Source of the DNA: Bdellovibrionia bacterium
GTDB taxonomy: Bacteria > Bdellovibrionota > Bdellovibrionia > Bdellovibrionales > JAGQZY01
Direction: 5' to 3'
Assembly (NCBI GenBank): GCA_030427805.1
Contig: JAUICP010000007.1
Coordinates: 62,001 to 126,000, forward strand
Length of the DNA: 64,000 bases
A program made the position numbers and the translations under genes. The number at the start of each line of letters is the position of its first letter. Positions within the stretch are counted from its first letter, which is position 1. This document shows positions 1-8,547 of the stretch, piece after piece. The notes beneath the pieces are model-generated. The model was not told the DNA's origin. It searched no databases and saw nothing but the letters and a program-made list of their open reading frames with translations.

Positions 1-963
1 GATCTGCAGAAAGAAAGCGACTTCAGCAAGCTGCCTGCCCTTTCAGTCTATGCGATGAAGCATCACCTTCTTTTATCAATGGAAGAGTCGAAAGCGGTTT
101 TGAAAATGACTTCCAGTGGAACTTCGGGACAAAAGACTTGGGCATGGATGGACCAAGAGTCTTTAGACCGCGGACAGAAGATGTTGCGCAGTCTCTGGCA
201 GCAAGAAGGCTTGATCAGCGCAGCTGAAACAAACTATATGCTCTTTGTGTACAATCAATCCCAGGCTAAGGATTTGGGCGTCGCCTTTTCGGCAAAAAAT
301 CGAACTCAATTTGCCCCTCCTCACCGGATTGAGTACGCCATTAATCAAAATCCCTCGGGATATTGGGAATTTCAAAAATCAAAAGTTTTAGAGAACCTAC
401 TGCAATTCATCGAAGAGAAAAAGCCAGTTCGTGTGCTTGGTATTACCGGGTTTATTTATGAATTTATTCAAGAGTTAAAAGACAAAAAGACCAAGCTAGA
501 GCTTCCCAAGGGAAGTTTTCTATTTACCACTGGTGGTTGGAAGGCTGCAGAAGCAAAGAAGGTGGATCGTTCTGTTTTTCAGAAGGAAGCCTCTGAATAT
601 TTTGGCATCCAGTTACAGAATATAAGGGATGGCTACGGTATGGCCGAGCACGGAGCCCCCTACTGGCAGTGCAAGGATCATCACTTTCACGTACCCGCTT
701 ACGCTCGTATTCTGAGTTTGGATCCAGTGACTCTGACGGAAAGAGAGCCTGGTGAACCCGGTCTCCTGAAGTTAATAACGCCTTTTAATCGAATGATGCC
801 CAATCTCGCTATTTTATCGACCGATCTGGGTCGACTCATTACTGAGCCATGCTCCTGTGGTTGGAACTCTCCACGATTTGAAATTTTAGGCCGAGCGGGC
901 CTTTCGAAAAATAAAGGATGTGCCATCCAAGCCGATGAAATCGTTAAGCGGGTGAAGTCATGA
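1..963 (+). CDS. LuxE-like acyl-protein synthetase, 5' partial
   Basis: The reading frame is open from base 1, so the true start lies before the window; about 320 residues are visible. It resembles the LuxE family, adenylate-forming enzymes that activate a fatty acid and load it on a protein thiol for reduction by LuxC. The sequence shows a phosphate-binding SSGTSGQK motif near the beginning, a FTTGGWK block, a GYGMAEHG block like the family's A5 motif, and a C-terminal CSCGW motif followed by FEILGRAG. The stop overlaps the next start by 4 bp (ATGA at 960-963), so it is translationally coupled to the LuxC fusion. No luciferase genes accompany it in the window. The family call is from motifs; the substrate is unknown. 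Confidence 0.85.
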   Translation, partial: DLQKESDFSKLPALSVYAMKHHLLLSMEESKAVLKMTSSGTSGQKTWAWMDQESLDRGQKMLRSLWQQEGLISAAETNYMLFVYNQSQAKDLGVAFSAKNRTQFAPPHRIEYAINQNPSGYWEFQKSKVLENLLQFIEEKKPVRVLGITGFIYEFIQELKDKKTKLELPKGSFLFTTGGWKAAEAKKVDRSVFQKEASEYFGIQLQNIRDGYGMAEHGAPYWQCKDHHFHVPAYARILSLDPVTLTEREPGEPGLLKLITPFNRMMPNLAILSTDLGRLITEPCSCGWNSPRFEILGRAGLSKNKGCAIQADEIVKRVKS

Positions 964-3557
964 TGAACTTTGTTTTTGGTGAATACTTTCAAAAGTCACA
1001 AATCTCCCCCGATGACGCTTTAGTTATCCTTGAAAAGGCCAATCAAAGAAAAAAAGAATTCGCTGAGGTTCCACTCGATGCCATATACTTGGTACTCGAT
1101 CGCTTGCAAGAACGCTGGAGTGACCCTAATTACGAGCGTCGAATTCGCCTACAGAAAATTCTTCCACATGAACTTAACTTCTCTTCTGAGATGGTTGACC
1201 TGGGACTCAGCCGAGTGGCATTGATTTTAAACAGCGAAGTTCTTCACAAAAAGGTCGAAACTGAGTTGGGTTCGATTCCTCGCCATAGTGAATTTAAAAT
1301 ACAGGCTCAATCGGCTACGGCATTAAAGTGGGAGCCACTTGGCACTCTCTTTCACGTTCTTGCGGGTAATGGCTTTTTGGGGGCTTTAAGTAGTCTCCTC
1401 GAAGGTCTATTGACTTCGAACATTAACATTTTAAAGCTGGCCCAGGGTAAATCGAGCTTTATGGCAGAGTTTATTGAATCCCTTGAAGAAGTCGATAGCG
1501 ATGGGGTTATTTATAAAAATATCGCAGTCGTTCAGGTCCCCTCTTCTGACAAAGAGACTCTCAATGTTTTCAAAAAGAACGCCGATGGCATCGTCGTTTG
1601 GGGGGGCGAGGCGGCCATCCAAGCCTATAGACACGATCTGCCAGCGAGGACTCGCCTCATCGGCTTTGGACCTAAATTGAGTTTTGCCTACGTCAGTCGA
1701 CTCGGTTTATCCAACATGGGAACCACTTCAGCGGCCGATGCCCTGGCGTTAGAAATTAGTACTTGGGATCAGTCGGCCTGTACGGCTCCCCAGTTTTGTT
1801 ATGTTGAGGGCCTTGAGGGAGCAAGGAGTTTTTTAAAAGAACTCGAAAAATCCATGTTAAGAATGAATAATGAATTACCGCCAGGACCGGCTTCTGAAGC
1901 CGCAGCCAGTGAGATTCAAAAATGGCGTGGTCTTGCGCTCGTAGAAGAAAGTCTCGATCAAGGGCAGCTTCGAGCCAGCACTGACGACCTATCTTATAGT
2001 TTAATTCTAAGTCACGATAAACAGCCTCTTCCTTCACCTCTTCATAGAACAATAAGAGTGATTCCAGTGGAGGGGCCGCAAGATGTGGTTGCAGAAATTT
2101 CTGATATTTCTGGGTATTTACAAACTCTGGGCCTTTATTCCTGTAGCTCGGAATTTGCGGAACTGTCCTTGCTGTTCAGCAAAGCCGGAGTTTTAAGAGT
2201 TTTAGAACTCGGTAAAATGTCATTTGGCGAAGTCGATGATCCCCATGATGGAGCTTACGATTTACCTCAATTTATGAAACTTTGCCACTACCGGATGAAT
2301 CCAGCTAACAGAGAATTGTCAATTAACGATACGATTCCACCGCAGCAACTCAAAGAGACGATTGAATATAAATTGAAGACGATGAACTTAAAGAAATCCC
2401 ATTACCCTGAACTCAAGCGAAGACTGGAATCCTATAGTCTCAATAGTCTCGATGATTTGAAGAAAGTTCCTCCGCAAAAGGACTTTGAATTCAATTTTGA
2501 TTGTGCAAGAGATGGATATGTCGCTCGGAGTGGTGGAACGACTGGTGAACCAAAGTACTCGATTTACTCCGAAAAGGAATGGCAGCGTTTAATTGATCGA
2601 AGTATCCAAGTTTTTCTGGCCAGCGGAATCGTTAAAGGCGATCGCATTGCCAATTGTCTTTCGGCGGGCGATCTTTACGGTGGCTTCGTTTCTTTTGACC
2701 ATATCAATCAGCACATGGGGACATTACAGTTTAATTTTTCTAGTAATGCCAGCGTGGATTCTTTTGTCTCTACTTGGAAGAAGTTTCGCTTTAATGTGAT
2801 TCAAGGAATCCCGAGTTATATCCTTCCATTTTTAGAGAAGGTTAAAGAAGTTTGTCCGGAGTTTGAATTTGAAAAATTCCTTTTTGGTGGCACGACCTTG
2901 AACGCGGGTGCCCGAAAGCTCCTAAAAGACCAGTTCAATGTTCGTCGATTTTCTGCGATTTATGGCGCAAATGATGGTGGTCCCATAGGATATCAATGTC
3001 AAAGCTTAGAGGGCAACTTATATCACGTTCTGGATGACTACAATTATATCGAGCTATTGGATGACCATGGTCACGATGTATCTCCGGGACAGATTGGAAA
3101 TCTTCACTTAACAGCCCTTGAAAAGTATAGCTATCCATTGATTCGCTATCCGCTTGGCGACAGGGCTCGGGAAGTTTTAGCTAAATGTTCCTGTGGGCGA
3201 TCAGCTCGAACAATAGAATGGCTCGGGCGCGAAACGGACTTCTTTGAAGTTCGTGGGAAAGTATTTTCGGCCCATGAATTTGAGACTCTTTTAACACCAC
3301 TGGAAAGTCTCGAATATCAGGTTAAGATCCTAACCCAGTCCATTCAGTTTTTGGTAGAAGTTGAGTCGAAGCGTTTTGACAAGCCTCTAATCGATTCCGT
3401 CCGAGAACAATTGCGAAGTCATCTTGGCCTTGTTGAAAGTGGACAAGAACAAACTTTTAATGTGGAAATAAAGCTCTTTTCTCCGGGGGAAATACCGAGA
3501 AAAACGAGAAGTACAAAGCTTGAGAAACTCATTGTTTCTGCGGGGGAGTCCGAGTGA
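960..3557 (+). CDS. LuxC acyl-CoA/acyl-protein reductase fused to a PaaK/LuxE-type adenylation domain
   Basis: This is an 865-residue fusion. Residues about 1-450 match LuxC, the NADPH-dependent acyl reductase of the aldehyde dehydrogenase superfamily. The catalytic cysteine is Cys274 in the SACTAPQ motif, and the cofactor side shows VVWGGEAA and IGFGPK. Residues about 455-865 form a phenylacetate-CoA-ligase-like adenylation domain with SGGTTGEPK at 524 onward, YGANDGG, RYPLGDRA and a CSCGR motif. LuxC is normally a stand-alone protein of about 480 residues, so the fused activating domain is unusual. It could couple acyl activation to reduction to an aldehyde. It overlaps its neighbours by 4 bp on each side, giving a tight three-gene operon. 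The acyl substrate cannot be read from sequence. Confidence 0.85.
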   Translation: MMNFVFGEYFQKSQISPDDALVILEKANQRKKEFAEVPLDAIYLVLDRLQERWSDPNYERRIRLQKILPHELNFSSEMVDLGLSRVALILNSEVLHKKVETELGSIPRHSEFKIQAQSATALKWEPLGTLFHVLAGNGFLGALSSLLEGLLTSNINILKLAQGKSSFMAEFIESLEEVDSDGVIYKNIAVVQVPSSDKETLNVFKKNADGIVVWGGEAAIQAYRHDLPARTRLIGFGPKLSFAYVSRLGLSNMGTTSAADALALEISTWDQSACTAPQFCYVEGLEGARSFLKELEKSMLRMNNELPPGPASEAAASEIQKWRGLALVEESLDQGQLRASTDDLSYSLILSHDKQPLPSPLHRTIRVIPVEGPQDVVAEISDISGYLQTLGLYSCSSEFAELSLLFSKAGVLRVLELGKMSFGEVDDPHDGAYDLPQFMKLCHYRMNPANRELSINDTIPPQQLKETIEYKLKTMNLKKSHYPELKRRLESYSLNSLDDLKKVPPQKDFEFNFDCARDGYVARSGGTTGEPKYSIYSEKEWQRLIDRSIQVFLASGIVKGDRIANCLSAGDLYGGFVSFDHINQHMGTLQFNFSSNASVDSFVSTWKKFRFNVIQGIPSYILPFLEKVKEVCPEFEFEKFLFGGTTLNAGARKLLKDQFNVRRFSAIYGANDGGPIGYQCQSLEGNLYHVLDDYNYIELLDDHGHDVSPGQIGNLHLTALEKYSYPLIRYPLGDRAREVLAKCSCGRSARTIEWLGRETDFFEVRGKVFSAHEFETLLTPLESLEYQVKILTQSIQFLVEVESKRFDKPLIDSVREQLRSHLGLVESGQEQTFNVEIKLFSPGEIPRKTRSTKLEKLIVSAGESE

Positions 3558-4897
3558 AACATTTTGTGAGTCTTTTTGACCAAGCCCAAAACTTTGAATT
3601 TTTTGACGCCTGGGAATCCAAGTCGGATGACGAACGCATTGTGAGACAAAGAAAGATGTTAGCAGAGTACCTTGAATGGGCCTCTCATCTTGGTTTCTAC
3701 AAATCTCGCCTTGAAGCCGTAGACTTTAAAAAAGACGATCCTCTTGAAGAAGTTCCCTTTTTAACGGCTGAAATGGCTAAGGAGCACCTTCCTCCAGTTA
3801 ATGAGGATCTCGTTCACCCCGGACAGCGGGGCTATAGTATTTTTCAAAGCGGAGGAACGACGGGATACCCCAAAACAGTGGTATTTTCCGCATCAGAGAT
3901 GGATGCCTTAGACCTACCTAATGGTCGCGGCTATTATGCTTGTGGTCTCAAACCAGAGGACCGTGTGGCCAATCTCTTTGCCGGTGGCTCTCTTTATATG
4001 ACCTTTATTCATATTAACGAAATGCTTGAACGTTATGGATGCATTAATTTTCCGTTTGCACATACAGCCGATTTCAATTTGTTTGCGCAAAGTATCGAAA
4101 AATTCAATATTAACGTTGCCACGGGCGTGGGTAGCACCATTTTTAACTTGATGGCCAAGCTCAAAGAGCAGGGTTATACTTACCAATTCGAGAAAATATT
4201 TTACGGAGGCGAGCACGTCTTTGAAGAAGATAAGAAAAAAATTGCCGATGTCTACGGAACTCAGGAAATCCGTTCCCTTGGCTACGGTACGGTCGATACT
4301 TGGTATATCGGTTACCAGTGTAACCAGGCCGACTCCGGTGTTTTTCATCTTCATGACGATCAAGTTTATGCCGAAATTATCGATGAAGTGAGTGGCAAGG
4401 TTCTTCCTCCTGGTGAAGTGGGACATTTACTTGTCACGAGTTTTCCTCGTCGAGCGACCCCAATTATCCGTTACCGCGTTGGCGATAAGGCCATGATGCT
4501 CAAAGAGAAATGTTGCTGTGGCAGGCAGACACCCCTTTTTAAGTTGTTTGGCCGAGGCGACGACAGTTTTAGAGTGGGGTTTGATACACTCGATTACTTG
4601 GAACTCAAGAACATTCTCTCTGTCTTTGCTGGGGATATTGTGAATTTTCAAATGGAGAAAAGAAAGTTCGACGTCAAAGATCAGTTAGTACTCAATATTG
4701 AAACCGCAAAAGAGGGTCAAAGTTCTGAGTTGGCGGAACGAATTATTGGTCAAGTCCTCAAAAACAGGACGACCCTCGCTAAAAACTTAAAAGAAGGAAG
4801 TGTCCACCGACCGATCGTTGAGTTCTACCTACCGGGTGAAATTCCTCTCAATCCGCGAACGGGTAAATTTATTAAGGTCAAAGATCTGGACAAATAA
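3554..4897 (+). CDS. PaaK/LuxE-like adenylate-forming ligase
   Basis: A 447-residue protein starting at GTG, which overlaps the previous stop by 4 bp (GTGA) behind a GGGGGAG ribosome-binding site. Motifs follow the order of the upstream fusion's C-terminal half: QSGGTTGYPK (P-loop), FYGGEHVFEE, GYGTVDTW, IRYRVGDKA and CCCGRQTP with LFGRGDD. It is therefore a tandem paralogue of that domain, most like the phenylacetate-CoA ligase family and lacking a LuxC part. It probably activates a carboxylic acid as an acyl-adenylate for transfer to CoA, a carrier or a protein thiol. The operon thus encodes three adenylate-forming domains and one reductase. A bidirectional hairpin terminator follows immediately. 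Confidence 0.8.
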   Translation: MKHFVSLFDQAQNFEFFDAWESKSDDERIVRQRKMLAEYLEWASHLGFYKSRLEAVDFKKDDPLEEVPFLTAEMAKEHLPPVNEDLVHPGQRGYSIFQSGGTTGYPKTVVFSASEMDALDLPNGRGYYACGLKPEDRVANLFAGGSLYMTFIHINEMLERYGCINFPFAHTADFNLFAQSIEKFNINVATGVGSTIFNLMAKLKEQGYTYQFEKIFYGGEHVFEEDKKKIADVYGTQEIRSLGYGTVDTWYIGYQCNQADSGVFHLHDDQVYAEIIDEVSGKVLPPGEVGHLLVTSFPRRATPIIRYRVGDKAMMLKEKCCCGRQTPLFKLFGRGDDSFRVGFDTLDYLELKNILSVFAGDIVNFQMEKRKFDVKDQLVLNIETAKEGQSSELAERIIGQVLKNRTTLAKNLKEGSVHRPIVEFYLPGEIPLNPRTGKFIKVKDLDK

Positions 4898-4918
4898 AAA
4901 GGCCACTGTGTGGCCTTT
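4898..4918. terminator. Bidirectional intrinsic terminator
   Basis: The arms AAAGGCCAC and GTGGCCTTT pair perfectly around a 3-nt loop (TGT). It lies between the convergent ligase and SleB-like genes. The run of Ts is better on the minus strand (TTTTTATTT), so it probably serves both operons. Confidence 0.75.
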
Positions 4919-4958
4919 GTAGAATTCATTATTATTGAATCGAAAAACAATTTAGAGC

Positions 4959-5660
4959 TTATAATTCAACAGTTCTTCCCGGTCGAGCCAGAGCTGCAGG
5001 GGATCTCTCACCCTGTTGGAGTTCAGCAATCTGTGTTTGCTCTCCGTTTCCACAATGGGGACTTCGATAGAAGTTATGGGCATAGCCACTACTATTAACT
5101 AGTGCATAGTCATTTCGCCACCTTGGTGGACTAGGATCCGACTTCGCATAAAAATGTGTTATACATGCGTAGTTTTCATAATTGTTTACCGCATGCTGAG
5201 CGGCTCTATAAAGACTAGAAAGTTGGGCATCTGTTAAGTGGTGTACGTCCGCATTTCCACAGGCAGTCCAGCTAAATTGCGACCAACAACGAGGATGGTT
5301 AGATCCCTGGTACACGACACTACATATATCATTGGGCCAAGCCGAAGAGTTCACGCGATTGACAACTGCGAGACTGACTCGCATTTGCTCTTGGTAGCCT
5401 TGTCCACCGGCTTCTTCCATATTATTACAGATCATGCACATCATTGGGTCGCGATGCCTTGTGCGACAGTCCAAAACTCTTCTACCGCTGTTGTCTCTTG
5501 GCAAATTGAGTGTGCTCGCTATATCAGAAGCATTTCTATTTGGATTGTAGGCTGCAGGCGTGAAATCCGATTGATCGCTAAAGCTCCGAACCGTGCCTAA
5601 ACAACCTGTGAGTTGAAATAGTACAAATAAACCAAATGCAATTTTGAGATAAGATCTCAC
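4959..5660 (-). CDS. SleB-family cell-wall hydrolase, predicted lipoprotein
   Basis: A 233-residue protein with a signal peptide ending in the lipobox LTGC (Cys20). Its domain resembles SleB/CwlJ-type cell-wall hydrolases (Hydrolase_2), known as peptidoglycan lytic transglycosylases or amidases. The recognisable core runs from MEEAGGQGYQEQ through VSLAVVNRVN to QFSWT, with a candidate catalytic Glu at 82 or 83. Several cysteines suggest disulfides in the periplasm. The start is GTG at 5660 behind a strong GGGAGG site. It stands alone, convergent to the Lux-like operon. The spore context of SleB is not implied, as this family is common in Gram-negatives for wall remodelling. Confidence 0.8.
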   Translation of the reverse strand: MRSYLKIAFGLFVLFQLTGCLGTVRSFSDQSDFTPAAYNPNRNASDIASTLNLPRDNSGRRVLDCRTRHRDPMMCMICNNMEEAGGQGYQEQMRVSLAVVNRVNSSAWPNDICSVVYQGSNHPRCWSQFSWTACGNADVHHLTDAQLSSLYRAAQHAVNNYENYACITHFYAKSDPSPPRWRNDYALVNSSGYAHNFYRSPHCGNGEQTQIAELQQGERSPAALARPGRTVEL

Positions 5661-5822
5661 CTTGTCCTCCCTTACTGTACCCTTAGCCCTATTAAGAGCA
5701 AAGCTGGCACCAGTGGGAGCAAAAATATTAGTATTTGAACATTGGTTTCAGTAAATAAGCCGAACACCTATTCAACAAAATGACGCTCATCTAATGATTC
5801 GACACCTATCAAAAGCTTAGAC

Positions 5823-5845
5823 AGTCGTTTTATTCTGAAACGGCT
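5823..5845 (-). terminator. Weak hairpin after the nitroreductase stop
   Basis: An 8-bp stem (AGTCGTTT with AAACGGCT, including one G-U pair) around a 7-nt loop lies directly after the stop codon at 5846-5848. It lacks a clear T-run in the minus direction, so it is only a weak terminator candidate. Confidence 0.35.
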
Positions 5846-6472
5846 TTAAATGCGTTTAAAGATCTCATCAAAGGGTTTTTTACTGATTTCAGGAAGGCTT
5901 AAAGGGAGTTTCGGGTAGCCCGTTACAAGGAGAATATAGGGCTTAAACCGTTTTTCTACATTGAGAAGGTCGTTGAGAAAGTTCATTGGGGCCGGCGTGT
6001 GAGTGAGGGTAGCCAGGCCAGCAAAGTGGAGGTGAGAGATCAAAAAGCCCGTGGCAATCCCCACCGACTCTTTAACATAGTAGTTGGGTTTAGTGGTTCC
6101 CTTTTGAAATTCTCTTTTGGTTTCGGCAAAGATTGCGATCAGGCAGGGTGCTTTTTCAAGAAAGGGCTTAAACTCGTTGGTTCCAAAGGGAGCAAGATCT
6201 TTTAAAAACTCATCACTCGCCCTTTTGTGGTAGAAATCATATTCTTCCTTTTCGGCAGCCTCGCGAATCTCTAATTTTTTTTGTGGGCTGGTAACGGCCA
6301 CAAACTTCCAGGGTTGAAGGTTTGCTCCACTTGGAGCTCAGGCAGCGGATCGAATAGCGTTTTCGATGATTTGGAAGTCGACAACGTGATCGCTGAAATT
6401 TCGGACCGTTCGCCGCGTTTGAATCTTCTCTAGGTATCGATAGCTTTCTTGTATATCAGTTAAGCCGTCCAC
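5846..6472 (-). pseudogene. Nitroreductase-family protein, interrupted by one in-frame TGA
   Basis: The frame encodes an FMN-dependent nitroreductase of about 208 residues, with an RRTVRNFSD N-terminal flavin-contact motif, then the APSGAN and QPWKF core motif, then YYVKESVGIATGF and LVTGYP toward the C-terminus. A TGA at 6338-6340 splits it between IRSAA and APSGAN without any frame change, so one substitution (for example CGA or TGG to TGA) explains it. The start chosen is GTG at 6470-6472, 7 nt after a GGAGG site; a GTG at 6533-6535 lacks one. The rest of the protein looks intact, which suggests recent loss, a sequence error, or readthrough. It is divergent from the LysR gene across a perfect operator. 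Confidence 0.7.
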
Positions 6473-6539
6473 TTCTCTTCCTCCACTATTTTGTTGTACA
6501 TTTTTCTTAGGGGGAGATCCAATACCATAATTCACTTGC

Positions 6540-6562
6540 TGTAATAGATTTTATCTATTACA
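6540..6562. promoter_or_regulatory. LysR-type operator, perfect 23-bp dyad
   Basis: The 10-bp arms TGTAATAGAT and ATCTATTACA are perfectly inverted around TTT. The site contains the T-N11-A pattern of LysR-family binding sites and lies between the divergent nitroreductase and LysR starts, 8 bp before the LysR ATG. It is probably the autoregulatory and target operator. Confidence 0.75.
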
Positions 6563-6570
6563 CATAGGCC

Positions 6571-7443
6571 ATGGATTTAGCGGTTCACCTCGAAAAGTTA
6601 AAGGGATTTCAGGCAGTTGCTAAGCATGGTAGCTTCCATGGGGCGGCCAGTGAGCTCAATATTTCTCAGCCCAGCCTCTCTCACTCGATAAAAGTACTCG
6701 AACAGTCCATGAATATTCAGTTATTCCATAGAAGTCCCAAGGGGGTTCGTCTCACGGCTCAAGGTAAACACCTGTTGGAGTTTTCAAATCGTCTTTTCAA
6801 AGAAGTCGAAGACATCGAGGTAAAGATTAAGGGTCAATGGGATGAACTCAATGCCCTCCGCCGGGTCGGTATCTATGAATCGATCGCCGTTCAATTTTGG
6901 CCCCACTTCTTTCGCACTTTTAAGAAGAATTATCCGCAAACAAGGATTCACCTACTCACCGGGCGCTCACAAAATTTAATAAAAAAACTGCGCAATAACG
7001 ATATTGATTTAGCCATCAGTGTAGAGCCCAGTGAAGATCGGTCCCTAAAAAACATCATGCTTTACAGTGACGAGTTCGCATTTTATCGAGGGACACGGCA
7101 AGAGATGGACAAGCGACCTCTCATTTTATTTTCTTCAGCTCTGGCCCGAGGAAATAGTCTTTTACTTGAGGAAATCCATAAGCTCGAGAATAGAGAAATT
7201 ATTGAAGTGGAATCTTTTGAGGCGGCAAGGGAATTTGCCATCCAGGGTATGGGAGCGGCATTGCTTCCCAAGAGGATTGCTCGCTCCTACGTGGAAGGGG
7301 ATCAGTTAAAAATTCTAAGCATCAAAGAAGTTCATTTAAAGAAGCAGAAGCCTCACAGGATTTTTGCCTCCTATAACAGCTCCGACGAAGGAGATCCGGT
7401 GATCGATCGCATGGTTTCGCAGCTAAAATCTTATTTTTCATAA
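6571..7443 (+). CDS. LysR-family transcriptional regulator
   Basis: A 290-residue protein with the standard layout: N-terminal winged helix-turn-helix (about residues 8-66, with QAVAKHGSFHGAA, ISQPSLSHSIKVLE and RLTAQG) and a periplasmic-binding-like effector domain (about 92-290). It probably senses a small molecule and controls the divergent nitroreductase through the dyad at 6540-6562. The stop codon TAA at 7441-7443 is the first three bases of the downstream insertion sequence, so the last residues or the stop may have been created by that insertion. Length is still normal for the family. Confidence 0.9.
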   Translation: MDLAVHLEKLKGFQAVAKHGSFHGAASELNISQPSLSHSIKVLEQSMNIQLFHRSPKGVRLTAQGKHLLEFSNRLFKEVEDIEVKIKGQWDELNALRRVGIYESIAVQFWPHFFRTFKKNYPQTRIHLLTGRSQNLIKKLRNNDIDLAISVEPSEDRSLKNIMLYSDEFAFYRGTRQEMDKRPLILFSSALARGNSLLLEEIHKLENREIIEVESFEAAREFAIQGMGAALLPKRIARSYVEGDQLKILSIKEVHLKKQKPHRIFASYNSSDEGDPVIDRMVSQLKSYFS

Positions 7444-7654
7444 ACTGACCCAAATTCCTGTGTTTTTGGAACGAGGAGAATCAAATTCTACTTGTTCCAA
7501 GTATCCTGGGAGTCCATTTTTAGGGCCGGGCTCCTGCCCTTCTTGCCCGGGTCGCATCCGACTGGCAAGAGCCCTAAAAATGAACCCCCATAACACTTTC
7601 CACAAAGAATGATTCTCCTCGTTCCAAAAACACAGGAATTTGGATTCAGTTTAT
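7440..7654. repeat. Nested fold-back (long inverted repeat), MITE-like
   Basis: The outer arms at 7440-7483 and 7610-7654 are inverted copies about 44 bp long, differing only by a 1-nt indel and a neighbouring base near the ends. An inner pair follows: CATTTTTAGGGC at 7515-7526 with its exact complement at 7571-7582, then CTTGCC and GGCAAG. Both outer ends begin with TAAACTGA, the terminal sequence of the insertion sequence. The whole segment could extrude as one long stem-loop, act as a terminator behind the LysR gene, or represent a short element nested in the larger one. Confidence 0.75.
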
Positions 7655-7662
7655 AAAGTGAA

Positions 7663-8547
7663 CTAAGAGTGGGCTGCGATCTTTCGGCTTTTCAATAGGA
7701 AGTTGTTGTGAAAGTATGTGTAGATATCAAGACGATCCTGAAGGTGGTGAATTGTTTTAGATGTGCACCAGGTCCTTCTGACTAGACAACCTAAGTTATC
7801 TCGAATCATGGCACACGTGTGATTGAGATAAAAAAGAGGGTCGAAACCTCCTTCTTTGAGTTCACCTTGGCCAACGACACATCCTCTTCTTCCGCGATAC
7901 TGGATGTAGTCGGCTTTAGGGAAATGCCGAGTAACACTTTTAATGTAATGGGGATTTTGGTCGGATTCGATCGTAACCGGAGGTCCAATTGTGTTTTTAA
8001 GGTCCTGGAAAAGTTGCTCTCTCGTTTTGCGTCTCTGGTCTTTTCTTCTGCCATATTTTTTTCGAGACCTTTTAGCAAGTAAGCCTTTGGCGGGCATGAT
8101 AGAGGCTCTGGCCCCCAAAATTCTTTGAGTGTACTTTTCAACGACTACAGTAATGCTCAAGGGCTTCATTTTGCTGTGTTCGAAGGTTTCCATATCATCG
8201 AAAATAATTTCTTTGATTGACGAACTTTGCTTTAGCATTTGTCGATTTTTTTCTCGGGCCATCCTGGCTAGAAATTGAATTTTCGAGGCGACTGTATTTT
8301 TACTAATGCCTAGAAGAAGTGCGATTCGTCTTTGGGAGTTCTTGCTGGCAATGAGTTTGAGGATGATTGAATTTAGGTGTCTTTTGTTTTGATGGATACA
8401 CTTTTGTGTTGAGGCTTTGGAAAAAGTGGTATTACAACGTATGCATTTAAATCGTTGGATAGTTTTGTAGTCGGATTTTCGTTTGAAAAATCCGTGTTTT
8501 CGAATTTCGCTGTGTTGTTGGGGACATTTCGTGCAGTATCTCTTCAT
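7663..8547 (-). CDS. Transposase with zinc ribbon and helix-turn-helix (IS1-like)
   Basis: A 294-residue protein, or 300 if it starts at the upstream GTG at 8565. The N-terminus has a CTKC and CIRC zinc ribbon, then a helix-turn-helix at about residues 60-85 (SQRRIALLLGISKNTVAS), then a DDE-type catalytic core. Candidate acidic residues are in IIFDDMETFEH, ESDQNPHY and the GELKEGG segment. This single-ORF arrangement resembles IS1-family or related transposases; I cannot assign the family with certainty. The ATG at 8545-8547 lies in the loop of a perfect 14-bp hairpin, suggesting translational control. No frameshift or stop is visible, so the element may be active. Confidence 0.75.
   Translation of the reverse strand: MKRYCTKCPQQHSEIRKHGFFKRKSDYKTIQRFKCIRCNTTFSKASTQKCIHQNKRHLNSIILKLIASKNSQRRIALLLGISKNTVASKIQFLARMAREKNRQMLKQSSSIKEIIFDDMETFEHSKMKPLSITVVVEKYTQRILGARASIMPAKGLLAKRSRKKYGRRKDQRRKTREQLFQDLKNTIGPPVTIESDQNPHYIKSVTRHFPKADYIQYRGRRGCVVGQGELKEGGFDPLFYLNHTCAMIRDNLGCLVRRTWCTSKTIHHLQDRLDIYTYFHNNFLLKSRKIAAHS

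Noticed and set aside
3914-4426. A 170-codon antisense frame in the PaaK-like ligase
   Set aside because: It lies wholly inside a gene with clear family motifs and has no ribosome-binding site or family resemblance.
1-4897. Bioluminescence operon
   Set aside because: No luciferase subunit genes and no LuxD thioesterase are visible; only the acyl activation and reduction parts are present.
6324-6340. Selenocysteine insertion at the TGA in the nitroreductase
   Set aside because: The hairpin starts at the next base, whereas bacterial SECIS loops sit further downstream. Homologues normally have an ordinary residue there, and the hairpin follows from conserved codons.
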